Shown: positions 24,449-31,297 of the stretch, in pieces
Layout: every line of letters starts with the position of its first letter
How positions within the stretch are numbered: position 1 is the stretch's first letter
Source of the DNA: an uncultured Akkermansia sp.
GTDB lineage: Bacteria; Verrucomicrobiota; Verrucomicrobiia; Verrucomicrobiales; Akkermansiaceae
Reading direction: 5' to 3'
Assembly (NCBI GenBank): GCA_904501955.1
Contig: CAJGCY010000010.1
Location: 1-31,297, forward strand
Length of the DNA: 31,297 bases
Program-made: the position numbers and the translations under genes
Notes under the pieces: model-generated
What the model was told of the DNA's origin: nothing
Database searches by the model: none
What the model saw: the letters and a program-made list of their open reading frames with translations, nothing else

Positions 24449-27217
24449 TTAGTCCTCTTTGAGTGCGTTCGGATTCGGGCGGAGTGCTTGGATGACAATC
24501 AGCGCGAGGATGAGGCAGGCAACAAGCTGTCCGGAGCCGAACTCACCCGTGGTGCAGAGTGTGCCGATTTGGTAGGTGCAGAAGGCGACTATGTAAGCCC
24601 ACACGCACATGAAGCCGATGGCAAGCCAGGTCCAGCGTGCGCTGTTCATCTCACGGCGTATGGCTCCACAGGCTGCAAAGCAGGGGGCACATAAGATATT
24701 GAACAGCAGGAAGGAGATGGCGCTCAGCGCACTGAATGCTCCGGTGGCGCTGATGTTTGCCGCCACGCCGGTCGTTTCATCTGTTTCCTCCGGTGCGGGG
24801 AAGAGCCATGCTACCGCGCGGTTGATGTAGCCCCAGAAGCCACTTTCTTCCTCATCCTCGGGGGCTGCGTCCTCGCTTTCTTCCTCATCCTCGGGGGCGG
24901 CGATGGGGCAGGTGCGGGCTGCCTCATTGCTTTGCCACAGTGCCATGGTAAGGGCGGAAAGTGCATTGGCTTTCTTCATGTCGCAGCTGCGGGGCAGGGC
25001 GTTTTCCTCACCGGCGGCATCAGCTGCAGCTTCCTCCTCTGTTGCGGGGTAGAGCTGCCCCAGCGTGGCAACGACGTTCTCCTTGGCGATGAACCCGGTG
25101 ACGGTGGCCACGGCGGGTTTCCAGTCACCCCAGCCCAGGGGGGTGAAGAGCGGTGCGACTGTGTTGCCGGCATCCGCCAACATGCCGTGGTTGATGGCTT
25201 CTCCCTGCAGCTCGCCTTGCTCTACCTTGTCCGGCAGGTAAGTGAAGCTCCAGTTGTAGTTAGAGAGCACCCAAATGAGGGCGGAGGCGAGGAAGATGAC
25301 GGTACCTGCCTTTTTGACGAAAGCCTTGCAACGCTCCATGGAGCGCATGTTGATGTTGCTGATGCGCGGGGTGTGGTACTCCGGCATTTCCATGACGAAG
25401 GGGGTGTAACTGCCGGCGAACATGTGGGTCTTGCGCAGCATCAGCCCGCCCAAAATCACGGAACCCAAGCCCGCAAAGTAAGCGATGGTTGCCACGCCGG
25501 CGCTTTGCCCTATCATGGCGCCGATGAGCGCGAGGATGGGCAGCTTGGCGCCACACGGTACAAAGGTGGTCAGCATCACCGTCATGCGGCGGTCTTTTTC
25601 GTTCTCGATGGTGCGTGTTGCCATCACGCCCGGCACACCGCAACCCATGGAGACCAAAAGCGGGATGACGGATTTGCCGGAAAGCCCGATGGCGCGGAAA
25701 ATGCGATCCATCATGAACGCCACGCGTGCCATGTAGCCGCAGTCCTCCAGCAGCGACATCAGGAAGAAGAGCACTGCCATTTGCGGCAGGAAGCCCAGCA
25801 CGGCGCCTACGCCTGCCACAATGCCATCCGTGATGATGCTTTGCAACTGCGGGCTGCAGTTCATCTCCAGCGTGCCGAGGCTACCTGCGCCGAATGCTAC
25901 CGCACTCATGATGCAGAGCCAAGCGATAAAGTCCAAGCGCCCGCCTCGCCCCGTCAGTTTGAAGGGGTTGGCAAAGAATGTGCGCGTACGGCGCCCGTAG
26001 TTATTGGGCTGTTTTTTGCCGGGTAGCGCCAGGCAGCACAGCAAGAGGATAGCGTTGGCTGCGTACAGCACCCACATCAGCCCGGTGTGCACTACCTCAG
26101 GCAGGTGAGGGCACGCGTATTCCATGGCGAAGGGGGCTATCATCAGGTATAGCCACGCCCCGTTCAGCCCCAAATCATGCAGTCGGCGCAGCATGGCCGG
26201 GAATACCAATATCATGGCCAGCACGGCGCTGAACATGGTGAGTACCTCTACCCCCGCTGCCTCGCTGCCGATGAATCCTCCCAGCCAGCCACCCACGACG
26301 GAGCCGAAGAGTACGTCATTCGCCCAATCTGTGCCCCAGCTACCTACGGTATTGATGGCGAGGTAGTATATGGCGTACATCACCCCCACGAAAATCAAGG
26401 GTCCCGCCACTCGGTGGGTCAGCACGGCATCCACCTTGGCGGAGGCGCTTTCGCGGCGGGTTTTGCGCGTTACCACCTGCGGAATAAAGGCGCAAATGGC
26501 ATCGTAGCGTCCGCCGGCGATGATGGAGGCGATGTCGTCCTTGAGCTCGCATTCCACCCGGAGGCGCTGCTCTTCAATCCGGTGCTGCTCTTGTTTGCTG
26601 CGCGTGCTCAGCAGGGTGGCATCGCCCTCCAGCAGTTTTACCGCCTCAAAGCGGGTGACGCCGCATGCCGTGCGGATGCTTTCCACCGCGTTTTCCACTG
26701 CCGGTTCGTAGCGCAGGGGAGTCGGTGCCCCCGGTGTGTCCGTTAAAATATGCTTGAGCAAATCGCTGATGCCGGTGTGGTTCAGCGCACTGATTTTGAT
26801 GACGGGGCAACCGAGTTGGCGGCTCAGTGCCTCTGCATCTATCTTGTTGCCGTCCGCCTCTGCCAAGTCAATCATGTTCAGCGCCACGATAACAGGCAGC
26901 CCGGTTTCGATGATTTGGCTTGTCAGGTACAGGTTGCGCTCCAAGTTGGTGGCGTCCACCACGTTGATGACCATGTCCGGCTGCTCCTCCAACAGGTAGC
27001 GGCGTGAAACGACCTCCTCCGGCGTATACGGCGAGAGGGAGTAAATGCCCGGTAAATCCTGTAGCTCTACTTCCTCATGCTCCGTCAGGTGCCCGCCCTT
27101 GCGGTCCACCGTCACGCCCGGCCAGTTGCCGACGTATTGGTTCGCTCCGGTCAGTTCGTTGAATAGTGTTGTCTTGCCGCTGTTCGGGTTGCCGGCAAGG
27201 GCGATAACTTTCTTCAT
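24449..27217 (-). CDS. feoB: Ferrous iron transporter FeoB with DUF805-like insertion
   Basis: A 922-residue protein; typical FeoB is about 700-780. The N-terminal G domain has GNPNSGKT (9-16), GVTVD, DLPG (54-57), NMID (114-117) and an SA box near 143. The membrane core is standard from VGAVLGFLPQMAVLFF (about 470), with EDCGYMARVAF, MGCGVPGVMATRT and VPCGAKLP. Two parts are unusual. Residues 325-432 hold RRLHDLGLNGAW, LPG..PNNYG and GRGGRLDFIAW, all DUF805-like phrases, between the first helix and the core. Residues 725-815 hold an acidic repeat (APEDEEES twice). It pumps Fe2+ across the inner membrane using GTP. Between feoA (20 bases) and the Cys-rich gene. Confidence 0.95.
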   Translation of the reverse strand: MKKVIALAGNPNSGKTTLFNELTGANQYVGNWPGVTVDRKGGHLTEHEEVELQDLPGIYSLSPYTPEEVVSRRYLLEEQPDMVINVVDATNLERNLYLTSQIIETGLPVIVALNMIDLAEADGNKIDAEALSRQLGCPVIKISALNHTGISDLLKHILTDTPGAPTPLRYEPAVENAVESIRTACGVTRFEAVKLLEGDATLLSTRSKQEQHRIEEQRLRVECELKDDIASIIAGGRYDAICAFIPQVVTRKTRRESASAKVDAVLTHRVAGPLIFVGVMYAIYYLAINTVGSWGTDWANDVLFGSVVGGWLGGFIGSEAAGVEVLTMFSAVLAMILVFPAMLRRLHDLGLNGAWLYLMIAPFAMEYACPHLPEVVHTGLMWVLYAANAILLLCCLALPGKKQPNNYGRRTRTFFANPFKLTGRGGRLDFIAWLCIMSAVAFGAGSLGTLEMNCSPQLQSIITDGIVAGVGAVLGFLPQMAVLFFLMSLLEDCGYMARVAFMMDRIFRAIGLSGKSVIPLLVSMGCGVPGVMATRTIENEKDRRMTVMLTTFVPCGAKLPILALIGAMIGQSAGVATIAYFAGLGSVILGGLMLRKTHMFAGSYTPFVMEMPEYHTPRISNINMRSMERCKAFVKKAGTVIFLASALIWVLSNYNWSFTYLPDKVEQGELQGEAINHGMLADAGNTVAPLFTPLGWGDWKPAVATVTGFIAKENVVATLGQLYPATEEEAAADAAGEENALPRSCDMKKANALSALTMALWQSNEAARTCPIAAPEDEEESEDAAPEDEEESGFWGYINRAVAWLFPAPEETDETTGVAANISATGAFSALSAISFLLFNILCAPCFAACGAIRREMNSARWTWLAIGFMCVWAYIVAFCTYQIGTLCTTGEFGSGQLVACLILALIVIQALRPNPNALKED

Positions 27218-27237
27218 GCTTCTTGCTCTTATCTCGT

Positions 27238-27477
27238 TTATTCCACAACAATGCAGGCGGCCTCGCGCTTGCGCAGGCTCAGCTCATATCCGCGCACGGT
27301 CAGCTCCAGAGGGTCGCCCAGCGGCGCTACCTTCCTCACCGTTACCTCTGCCCCCTTGGTCAAGCCCATGTCCAAGATGCGCTGCCTCAGGGCTCCTTCC
27401 CCCGCTACTCTTACCACGCGCACACTCTCGCCGGCTTTCACCTGCTTGAGTGTCTTGTATGTTGTTTGTTGGTTCAT
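27238..27477 (-). CDS. feoA: Ferrous iron transport protein FeoA
   Basis: A 79-residue SH3-like protein. TTYKTLKQVKAGESVRVVRV, RQRILDMGLTKGAEVTV and PLGDPLELTVRGYELSLRKREA are the FeoA pattern. FeoA is a small cytoplasmic partner that probably stimulates FeoB. It is the first gene of feoA-feoB-Cys-rich, with a promoter/operator at 27507-27535 and about 22-25 bases of leader. No Shine-Dalgarno is visible before the ATG. Confidence 0.95.
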   Translation of the reverse strand: MNQQTTYKTLKQVKAGESVRVVRVAGEGALRQRILDMGLTKGAEVTVRKVAPLGDPLELTVRGYELSLRKREAACIVVE

Positions 27478-27506
27478 TGTTAGGAAAAACTAATTCGGAT
27501 GGCAAG

Positions 27507-27535
27507 AGTTTAGTCTAAACTAACTTTAATGTCAA
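27507..27535 (-). promoter_or_regulatory. feo promoter with DtxR-type palindromic operator
   Basis: Minus strand consensus TTGACA (27530-27535), 17 bases, TAAACT (27507-27512). A perfect palindrome AGTTTAGTCTAAACT (27507-27521: seven-base arms, one-base centre) covers the -10 box. On the minus strand the wider TTAGTTTAGACTAAACT agrees at most positions with the known DtxR/IdeR consensus TTAGGTTAGGCTAACCTAA. It does not resemble the Fur box. Binding there would block RNA polymerase, fitting iron repression. Confidence 0.7.
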
Positions 27536-27610
27536 GCCGTTTTTTGTAAAAATTCCTCCTTTGGAGCGGAAATGTCAGAAAAAACGCTTTCGTAATGCAC
27601 CGAATCCGCT

Positions 27611-27763
27611 CGTCAAATCGGAAGTTGAAGAGGGGGATTTGTAACATTCATTCACTCGGAGCGAGGGACTTTAGTCCCTCTTATGGATTAGCCTCGCACG
27701 TATTTGTGGGACTAAAGTCCCACGCTCCGATAGATTTTGTTCCCTCCAACTTCCGATTTATCG
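27611..27763. repeat. 153-base intergenic element with nested inverted repeats (copy E)
   Basis: Nearly identical to copy D at 17921-18073, with a few substitutions and two compensating one-base indels. Terminal inverted repeats are CGTCAAATCGGAAGTTGA and CAACTTCCGATTTATCG. Long internal arms lie at 27657-27678 and 27708-27729. It sits between the feo promoter and the terminator of the CNNM/CBS gene. No target-site duplication is apparent. Confidence 0.87.
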
Positions 27764-27775
27764 GGCTGATAAACT

Positions 27776-27807
27776 GCAAAAAAGCCCCTCGGGTGAGGGG
27801 CTTTTGC
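27776..27807 (-). terminator. Intrinsic terminator of CNNM/CBS gene
   Basis: Stem AAAAGCCCCTC / GAGGGGCTTTT with a four-base loop, followed on the minus strand by six T. It lies 15 bases after the stop codon and can also act weakly on the plus strand. Confidence 0.92.
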
Positions 27808-27821
27808 GGGGGAAACTTTGC

Positions 27822-29228
27822 TTAGTTTGCCGTTGCCGGCGCTGCTGCGGGTACTTTCTCTATTCGCGTTTGAGTTACGCGGCGGCCGTCTGTTCCGGTA
27901 ACGGTGAATACGAAATCGCGGATGCGGATTTTCTCATTCACCTCCGCCATGTGCCCCAGGCAATCCGTGATATGCCCACCGATGGTGGACACGCCGCTGT
28001 CGCTCTCAATCTCGCCGAGTTCGGGCAGGGCTTCCTCGAGGTCAAAGAGTGCCATCGCACCGCTGGCGATGTACTGGTTGGGGCCGATGGGGAAGAAATC
28101 ACGCGCTTCCTCCGCCTCAAACTCATCCTGAATATCATTGCCGACAATCTCCTCCAGCACGTCATCCAAGTACACCAAACCGGTGGCGCTGCCGTGCTCA
28201 TCCACCACAAGGGCGCAGTGCGTGCGCTCCTTGGAGAAGAAGTTCAGCAGGGTGTCCAACTTCATGGTTTCCGGCACCACCTTGAGGTTGCGGCGCACGC
28301 TCATGATGTCCTTGCTGCCCTTGCGCATCAGCTGCAGCATGTCTTTCACGTGTACCCAACCCTTCACGTCATCCAAGTGACCATCCACCACGGTGAAGCG
28401 ACTGTGGCGGCTGGTGGTGACCAGCTCCAGGTTGTGCTCAAAGCTGTCGTTGATGTCCAAAAGCTCCACCTCGTTGCGGGGCACCACAATGTCACGCACG
28501 GCGCGGTCGTTCAGCTCCAGCGCGTTTTGTGAAATCTCTGCCTCCGTTTCCGTTACCTCATGGCTGCGGCCACTTTCCTCCAGAATGTGGGAAATCTCCT
28601 CCGCGCTGTGGTGGGTATCCGGCGTGTAGTGCGGGTCTACGCCGAACACTCGGTGAGCAATGGCGTTTGCTGTGTTGTTGAACAGGCGGACAATGGGGCC
28701 TGCCCATTTGGCAAAGCGAGTCATCCACACGGAGGTGCCCATGGAAACCCCCAGCGGGTTGCGGATGGCCAAGCTCTTCGGCACCAGCTCACCCAGCACC
28801 ACGTGCGCAAAGGTGAACAGTGCGTAGGCCAGTACGTATGAAATGACGCTCACCACCTCAGGGCGCATGTGCAGGCAATAGCTCAGGATGGGGGCAAGCA
28901 GGCTCTCGATGAAGGGCTCACCCAGTGCACCCAGTGCCAGTGAGGCTAGGGTGATGCCCACTTGGTTGGCGGAGAGGTAGGAGTCCAGGTTATTGACGAT
29001 TTGGAGCGCCTTGGCTCGCTGCACGGCCTGTTTCTTGCTGTCCTCATCGTCCTCCTTCAACTGGCTGATGCGTACGCGTGCGCTCGCAAACTCATTCGCG
29101 ACGAAGAACGCATTCAGAAACAGGAAGAAGACGATGCCACACACAAACATCAGAATGGAAGCCAGACTCGGGTACTCCCATTGCAGTAATTGTGCCTCTT
29201 CCGGCGATAAAAATATGTAGTCTAACAT
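27822..29228 (-). CDS. CNNM/CorC-family transporter (DUF21-CBS-CorC_HlyC)
   Basis: A 468-residue inner-membrane protein. A DUF21 transmembrane domain (about 20-200) has FFVANEFASARVRISQL, SANQVGITLASLALGALGEP and VVLGELVPKSLAI. Two CBS domains follow (about 220-350, with VPRNEVELLDI, SRFTVVDGHLDDVKGWVHVKDM and ALVVDEHGSATGLVYLDDVLEEIVGNDIQDE). A CorC_HlyC domain (about 370-460) follows (YIASGAMALFDLEEALPELG, STIGGHITDCLGHM). Such proteins are often labelled hemolysin-like but are now seen as Mg2+/Co2+ transporters. It lies 32 bases after the zinc-ribbon gene, so the two are probably cotranscribed. Its terminator is at 27776-27807. Confidence 0.93.
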   Translation of the reverse strand: MLDYIFLSPEEAQLLQWEYPSLASILMFVCGIVFFLFLNAFFVANEFASARVRISQLKEDDEDSKKQAVQRAKALQIVNNLDSYLSANQVGITLASLALGALGEPFIESLLAPILSYCLHMRPEVVSVISYVLAYALFTFAHVVLGELVPKSLAIRNPLGVSMGTSVWMTRFAKWAGPIVRLFNNTANAIAHRVFGVDPHYTPDTHHSAEEISHILEESGRSHEVTETEAEISQNALELNDRAVRDIVVPRNEVELLDINDSFEHNLELVTTSRHSRFTVVDGHLDDVKGWVHVKDMLQLMRKGSKDIMSVRRNLKVVPETMKLDTLLNFFSKERTHCALVVDEHGSATGLVYLDDVLEEIVGNDIQDEFEAEEARDFFPIGPNQYIASGAMALFDLEEALPELGEIESDSGVSTIGGHITDCLGHMAEVNEKIRIRDFVFTVTGTDGRRVTQTRIEKVPAAAPATAN

Positions 29229-29260
29229 TGAAAATAGGGAAAATATGCAGGGCCGGGTTC

Positions 29261-29521
29261 TTACAGTTTCTCATAGACGCCCGTGTCTCTCTTTTGCATC
29301 ACGGTGAATCCGGCCTTCTTGGCGTCTGTTACGGATAGAGGGGCAAGTATCTTCGGTACGTTTACCTTGCCTATCTTTTTTCGTACCGGGTTCTTGCAGT
29401 ATAAGCAGTGAGTCAGCGGGGCACGATCCACCGGCCGCATCAGTTCAAATCCTTTGCGGCATATCCGGCACGACTTCGTCTCGTCCTCCGGATTCTCACT
29501 TATGTACTCGTATATCGGCAT
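29261..29521 (-). CDS. FmdB-family putative zinc-ribbon protein
   Basis: An 86-residue protein starting MPIYEYI, the FmdB family beginning. Four cysteines C18, C21, C39 and C42 form a zinc ribbon. The C-terminal part (KKAGFTVMQKRDTGVYEKL) is also family-like. The family is named as a regulator but its molecular role is unknown. It lies between rpsN and the CNNM gene, with its own candidate promoter in the rpsN-distal hairpin. Confidence 0.87.
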   Translation of the reverse strand: MPIYEYISENPEDETKSCRICRKGFELMRPVDRAPLTHCLYCKNPVRKKIGKVNVPKILAPLSVTDAKKAGFTVMQKRDTGVYEKL

Positions 29522-29527
29522 AGCTAA

Positions 29528-29571
29528 GCGCGGGCTACTTTTACAATAGCCCGCGCTCTGAAAAATGTCAA
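29528..29571 (-). promoter_or_regulatory. rpsN-distal hairpin containing the fmdB-like promoter
   Basis: A ten-pair stem GCGCGGGCTA / TAGCCCGCGC (29528-29537 and 29547-29556) lies after rpsN and may end its transcript, although no long T run follows. Overlapping it on the minus strand are TTGACA (29566-29571), 17 bases, TATTGT (29543-29548). The -10 box is mainly in the hairpin loop. Transcripts from this promoter would start about 15 bases before the ATG at 29521. Confidence 0.55.
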
Positions 29572-29585
29572 TAAAAAATCCTGCC

Positions 29586-29855
29586 TTACCAGCTGGACTT
29601 GGTCACCCCGGGAATCATGCCGGCGTTGGCAAGCTCGCGGAAGGCGATACGGGACAGGTGGAAGCGACGCAGGAATGCGTGACGACGGCCGGTGAGCTCG
29701 CAGCGGTTCACCAGGCGAACGGGGGAAGCGTTTCGCGGCAGCATCGTCAAACCGATGTAGTCGCCCTCAGCCTTCAGCTTGGCGCGGAGGTCTGCGTAGC
29801 GAGCCGCGACAGCTGCCTTCTTCTTGTTTCTTTCGATCCAGCTTTTCTTAGCCAT
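29586..29855 (-). CDS. rpsN: Small ribosomal subunit protein uS14, zinc-free type
   Basis: An 89-residue protein: MAKKSWIERNKKKAAVAARYADLRAKL, then LPRNASPVRLVNRCELTGRRHAFLRRFHLSRIAFRE and PGVTKSSW. This is the long S14 form lacking the two CxxC pairs, so it does not bind zinc. The gene is outside the main ribosomal protein cluster. In several bacteria a zinc-free S14 copy is induced under zinc shortage; no zinc operator is seen here, and whether a second copy exists elsewhere is not known. An in-frame extension reaching 30017 is rejected because the promoter at 29872-29899 lies inside it and homology starts at MAKKSW. Confidence 0.95.
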   Translation of the reverse strand: MAKKSWIERNKKKAAVAARYADLRAKLKAEGDYIGLTMLPRNASPVRLVNRCELTGRRHAFLRRFHLSRIAFRELANAGMIPGVTKSSW

Positions 29856-29871
29856 AACTTTGTGGGCACGC

Positions 29872-29899
29872 ATTCTACACTGTTTTATCTTATTGTCAA
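29872..29899 (-). promoter_or_regulatory. Promoter of rpsN
   Basis: Minus strand TTGACA (29894-29899), 16 bases, TAGAAT (29872-29877), then 16 bases to the ATG. The leader would be about 10 bases with no Shine-Dalgarno. Confidence 0.65.
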
Positions 29900-30024
29900 G
29901 CTCAATTTTGTATTTTTTTGATTTTCTTTGCTTTTTCTGTTCTGCTGCTTCCAATTTGTGACGTTGGGCGGAAGCCTGTGAGCATCGACACCGTGTCCCA
30001 AATGATGTTAATAACACTTTTGCC

Positions 30025-30054
30025 TTGCCTCTACGCCTCTGTATATGGTATAAG
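30025..30054 (+). promoter_or_regulatory. Promoter of Pmp-like gene
   Basis: TTGCCT (30025-30030), 18 bases, TATAAG (30049-30054), with TG one base before the -10 box (extended -10). Leader about 19 bases to the ATG at 30080. Confidence 0.55.
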
Positions 30055-30079
30055 TATACGTAACAGTTTTTTTCTCATC

Positions 30080-31297
30080 ATGAAATTACATCTTCCTCTC
30101 GCTCTCCGTGCTGCGTTGCTGATGACAATGGCAGCGTTCATTTCCCCCGCCTCAATGGCTGAGGTGGTTGTCAGTCAGAATATAGATTATGTATACAATG
30201 CAGATATTTTTCATCGCGGAGCTATCTCGTACGTAGGTGACGGTTCGGAGCCTACCTATACTTTGTCTTTTACGGCGACTGACAATGAGCAGGATGTAGT
30301 TAATTCACGCGCCTTTGCTCTTTTCGGGGGTGAAATGTCGATATCGAACATTAGAACCTTGGCCTTTACCGCAAATTGTGGCCAAGGTGCGTACTATAAT
30401 CCGGATGCCTTGACAACGACTGAAAAAATCGGGCTCTCTTCCGGCGGCGCTATATGTGCAGGTATGTCCGCCAATGTGAAGCAAGAAGAGAACTCTCCCT
30501 ATGCCTCCAAGGTAAGCCTGATTGATAACGGCGAGGTGATATTTCTCAATAATTCAGCCCGCGATAACGGTGGTGCCATCGCTCTTAAAAATTCGGATTT
30601 TATCTCAGAGGGGAACGAGCGCGTGGTATTTTCCGAAAACATAGCTAATGGCGGTGGCGCCATTATTGCCCATAATTCAGATGTTATTTTCAAACGGAAT
30701 GGTGAGATTGTATTCAGCGGCAACGAGACTACCGTGAATAATGGTGGCGCTATCAACATCGGCGGCTCAGCTTCTACGGAAACATCCAATTTGCTCTTTG
30801 ACGGTAACAAGCGTATTGAGTTTTCCGGTAATATCTCCGGTAAGTACGGTGCTGCCGTATATTTCGGCGATAACCTCCACGATACCACTAATGCCGGTGC
30901 CGTTTTCCGAAATAATATCAATACTGACGCCACTAAAGCCTCAATTTCTTTTGTCGGGAATGAGTCGCTTAATTCCGGTGGTGCTATTTATTCCACGGAA
31001 TCGCTTCAGTTTTTGAATAACGGCAATATTGAGTTCATTTCGAACTTTACTACGTCTCAAATCACTTCGAGTGGTGGTGCTATTTATGCTCTGGATAGCG
31101 TTGTCTTTGATGGTAATGCGGGGATTCTTTTCCAAGGCAATGGTAGTGAGGATGCCGGTGGTGCAGCCCATGTTTCCGGCGCTTTTACTCTCTGCAATAC
31201 AACGGGAGTGGTTAATTTTTATGATAACGAGGCGGCCTCTGACGGTGGCGCGCTCAATTTGAGTGAATCAGCTGCTAAAAGTATCAGTGGCAATAAG
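30080..31297 (+). CDS. Pmp-like repeat protein (polymorphic outer-membrane protein type), partial
   Basis: 406 residues are visible and the frame is still open at the window edge, so the 3' part is missing. A signal peptide (MKLHLPLALRAALLMTMAAF...) ends near SMA. From about residue 120 the sequence repeats GGA[I/A/L] (122, 164, 192, 222, 300, 332, 360, 389) and FxxN (FSEN, FKRN, FSGN, FRNN, FVGN, FQGN, FYDN). These two alternating motifs define the chlamydial Pmp passenger, a beta-helix in autotransporters. A C-terminal barrel, or a PEP-CTERM tail, should lie outside the window and would decide how it is anchored. It is divergent from rpsN. The gene is on the plus strand with its own promoter. 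Confidence 0.85.
   Translation, partial: MKLHLPLALRAALLMTMAAFISPASMAEVVVSQNIDYVYNADIFHRGAISYVGDGSEPTYTLSFTATDNEQDVVNSRAFALFGGEMSISNIRTLAFTANCGQGAYYNPDALTTTEKIGLSSGGAICAGMSANVKQEENSPYASKVSLIDNGEVIFLNNSARDNGGAIALKNSDFISEGNERVVFSENIANGGGAIIAHNSDVIFKRNGEIVFSGNETTVNNGGAINIGGSASTETSNLLFDGNKRIEFSGNISGKYGAAVYFGDNLHDTTNAGAVFRNNINTDATKASISFVGNESLNSGGAIYSTESLQFLNNGNIEFISNFTTSQITSSGGAIYALDSVVFDGNAGILFQGNGSEDAGGAAHVSGAFTLCNTTGVVNFYDNEAASDGGALNLSESAAKSISGNK

Noticed and set aside
24932..26026. Long plus-strand open frame of 364 codons
   Set aside because: It is antisense to feoB, whose motifs are certain; the product is His/Gly/Arg-rich with no recognisable domain.
29856..30017. N-terminal extension of rpsN to 30017
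   Set aside because: The rpsN promoter lies within it, and S14 homology begins at MAKKSW.

Overview
The window looks like a chromosomal segment of a Verrucomicrobiota bacterium, probably an Akkermansia-like lineage. Four things point there. One secreted protein ends in a PEP-CTERM sorting tail (VPEPATATLSLLALAALAA followed by RRRRK). A partial autotransporter-like protein carries the GGA[I/L] and FxxN repeats known from chlamydial Pmp proteins, which belong to the same PVC superphylum. Lipoproteins use an LSSC lipobox. Shine-Dalgarno sequences are weak or absent. The taxonomy is an inference; no rRNA or tRNA gene is present.

Layout, left to right. 1-333: end of a palindrome-rich intergenic repeat, then a lipoprotein gene (334-828). 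922-2580 (-): PEP-CTERM surface protein. 2778-3854 (-): Mrp/ApbC Fe-S carrier. 4039-4785 (+): rpmI-rplT without infC. 4874-5139: repeat element. 5263-5922 (+): DUF3592-like membrane protein. 5958-9369 (-): ribH-nusB-ftsY-rlmN operon. 9450-14199 (-): clpP-clpX-tsaD followed by a COG2958-like protein and a second DUF3592-like protein. 14413-15243 (+): TPR lipoprotein. 15262-17723 (-): acidic membrane protein-icd-ubiE. 18202-19793 (-): tandem pair of secreted paralogues built from about 42-residue repeats. 19888-21905 (-): nadC-dprA. 21987-22886 (-): outer-membrane protein. 23032-24225 (-): OprB-type porin. 24267-27477 (-): feoA-feoB plus a short Cys-rich FeoB-associated protein. 27822-29855 (-): rpsN, an FmdB-like zinc ribbon and a CNNM/CBS transporter. 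30080 to the end (+): Pmp-like protein, cut by the window edge.

Most of this is housekeeping: translation, protein quality control, riboflavin, NAD and menaquinone synthesis, the TCA cycle, ferrous iron uptake. It is interrupted by lineage-specific envelope proteins. The less expected signals are: (1) a family of intergenic elements with shared terminal inverted repeats near CGATAAATCGGAAGTTGA, at five loci; (2) a FeoB with a DUF805-like membrane segment in its core and a DtxR-type palindrome on the feo promoter; (3) an isocitrate dehydrogenase lacking all five classical NADP-contact residues; (4) a NusB with a large internal insertion; (5) the tandem repeat-built secreted pair; (6) good -35/-10 promoters lying so close to start codons that several mRNAs are predicted to be leaderless or nearly so. 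Promoter positions also settle several start codons.
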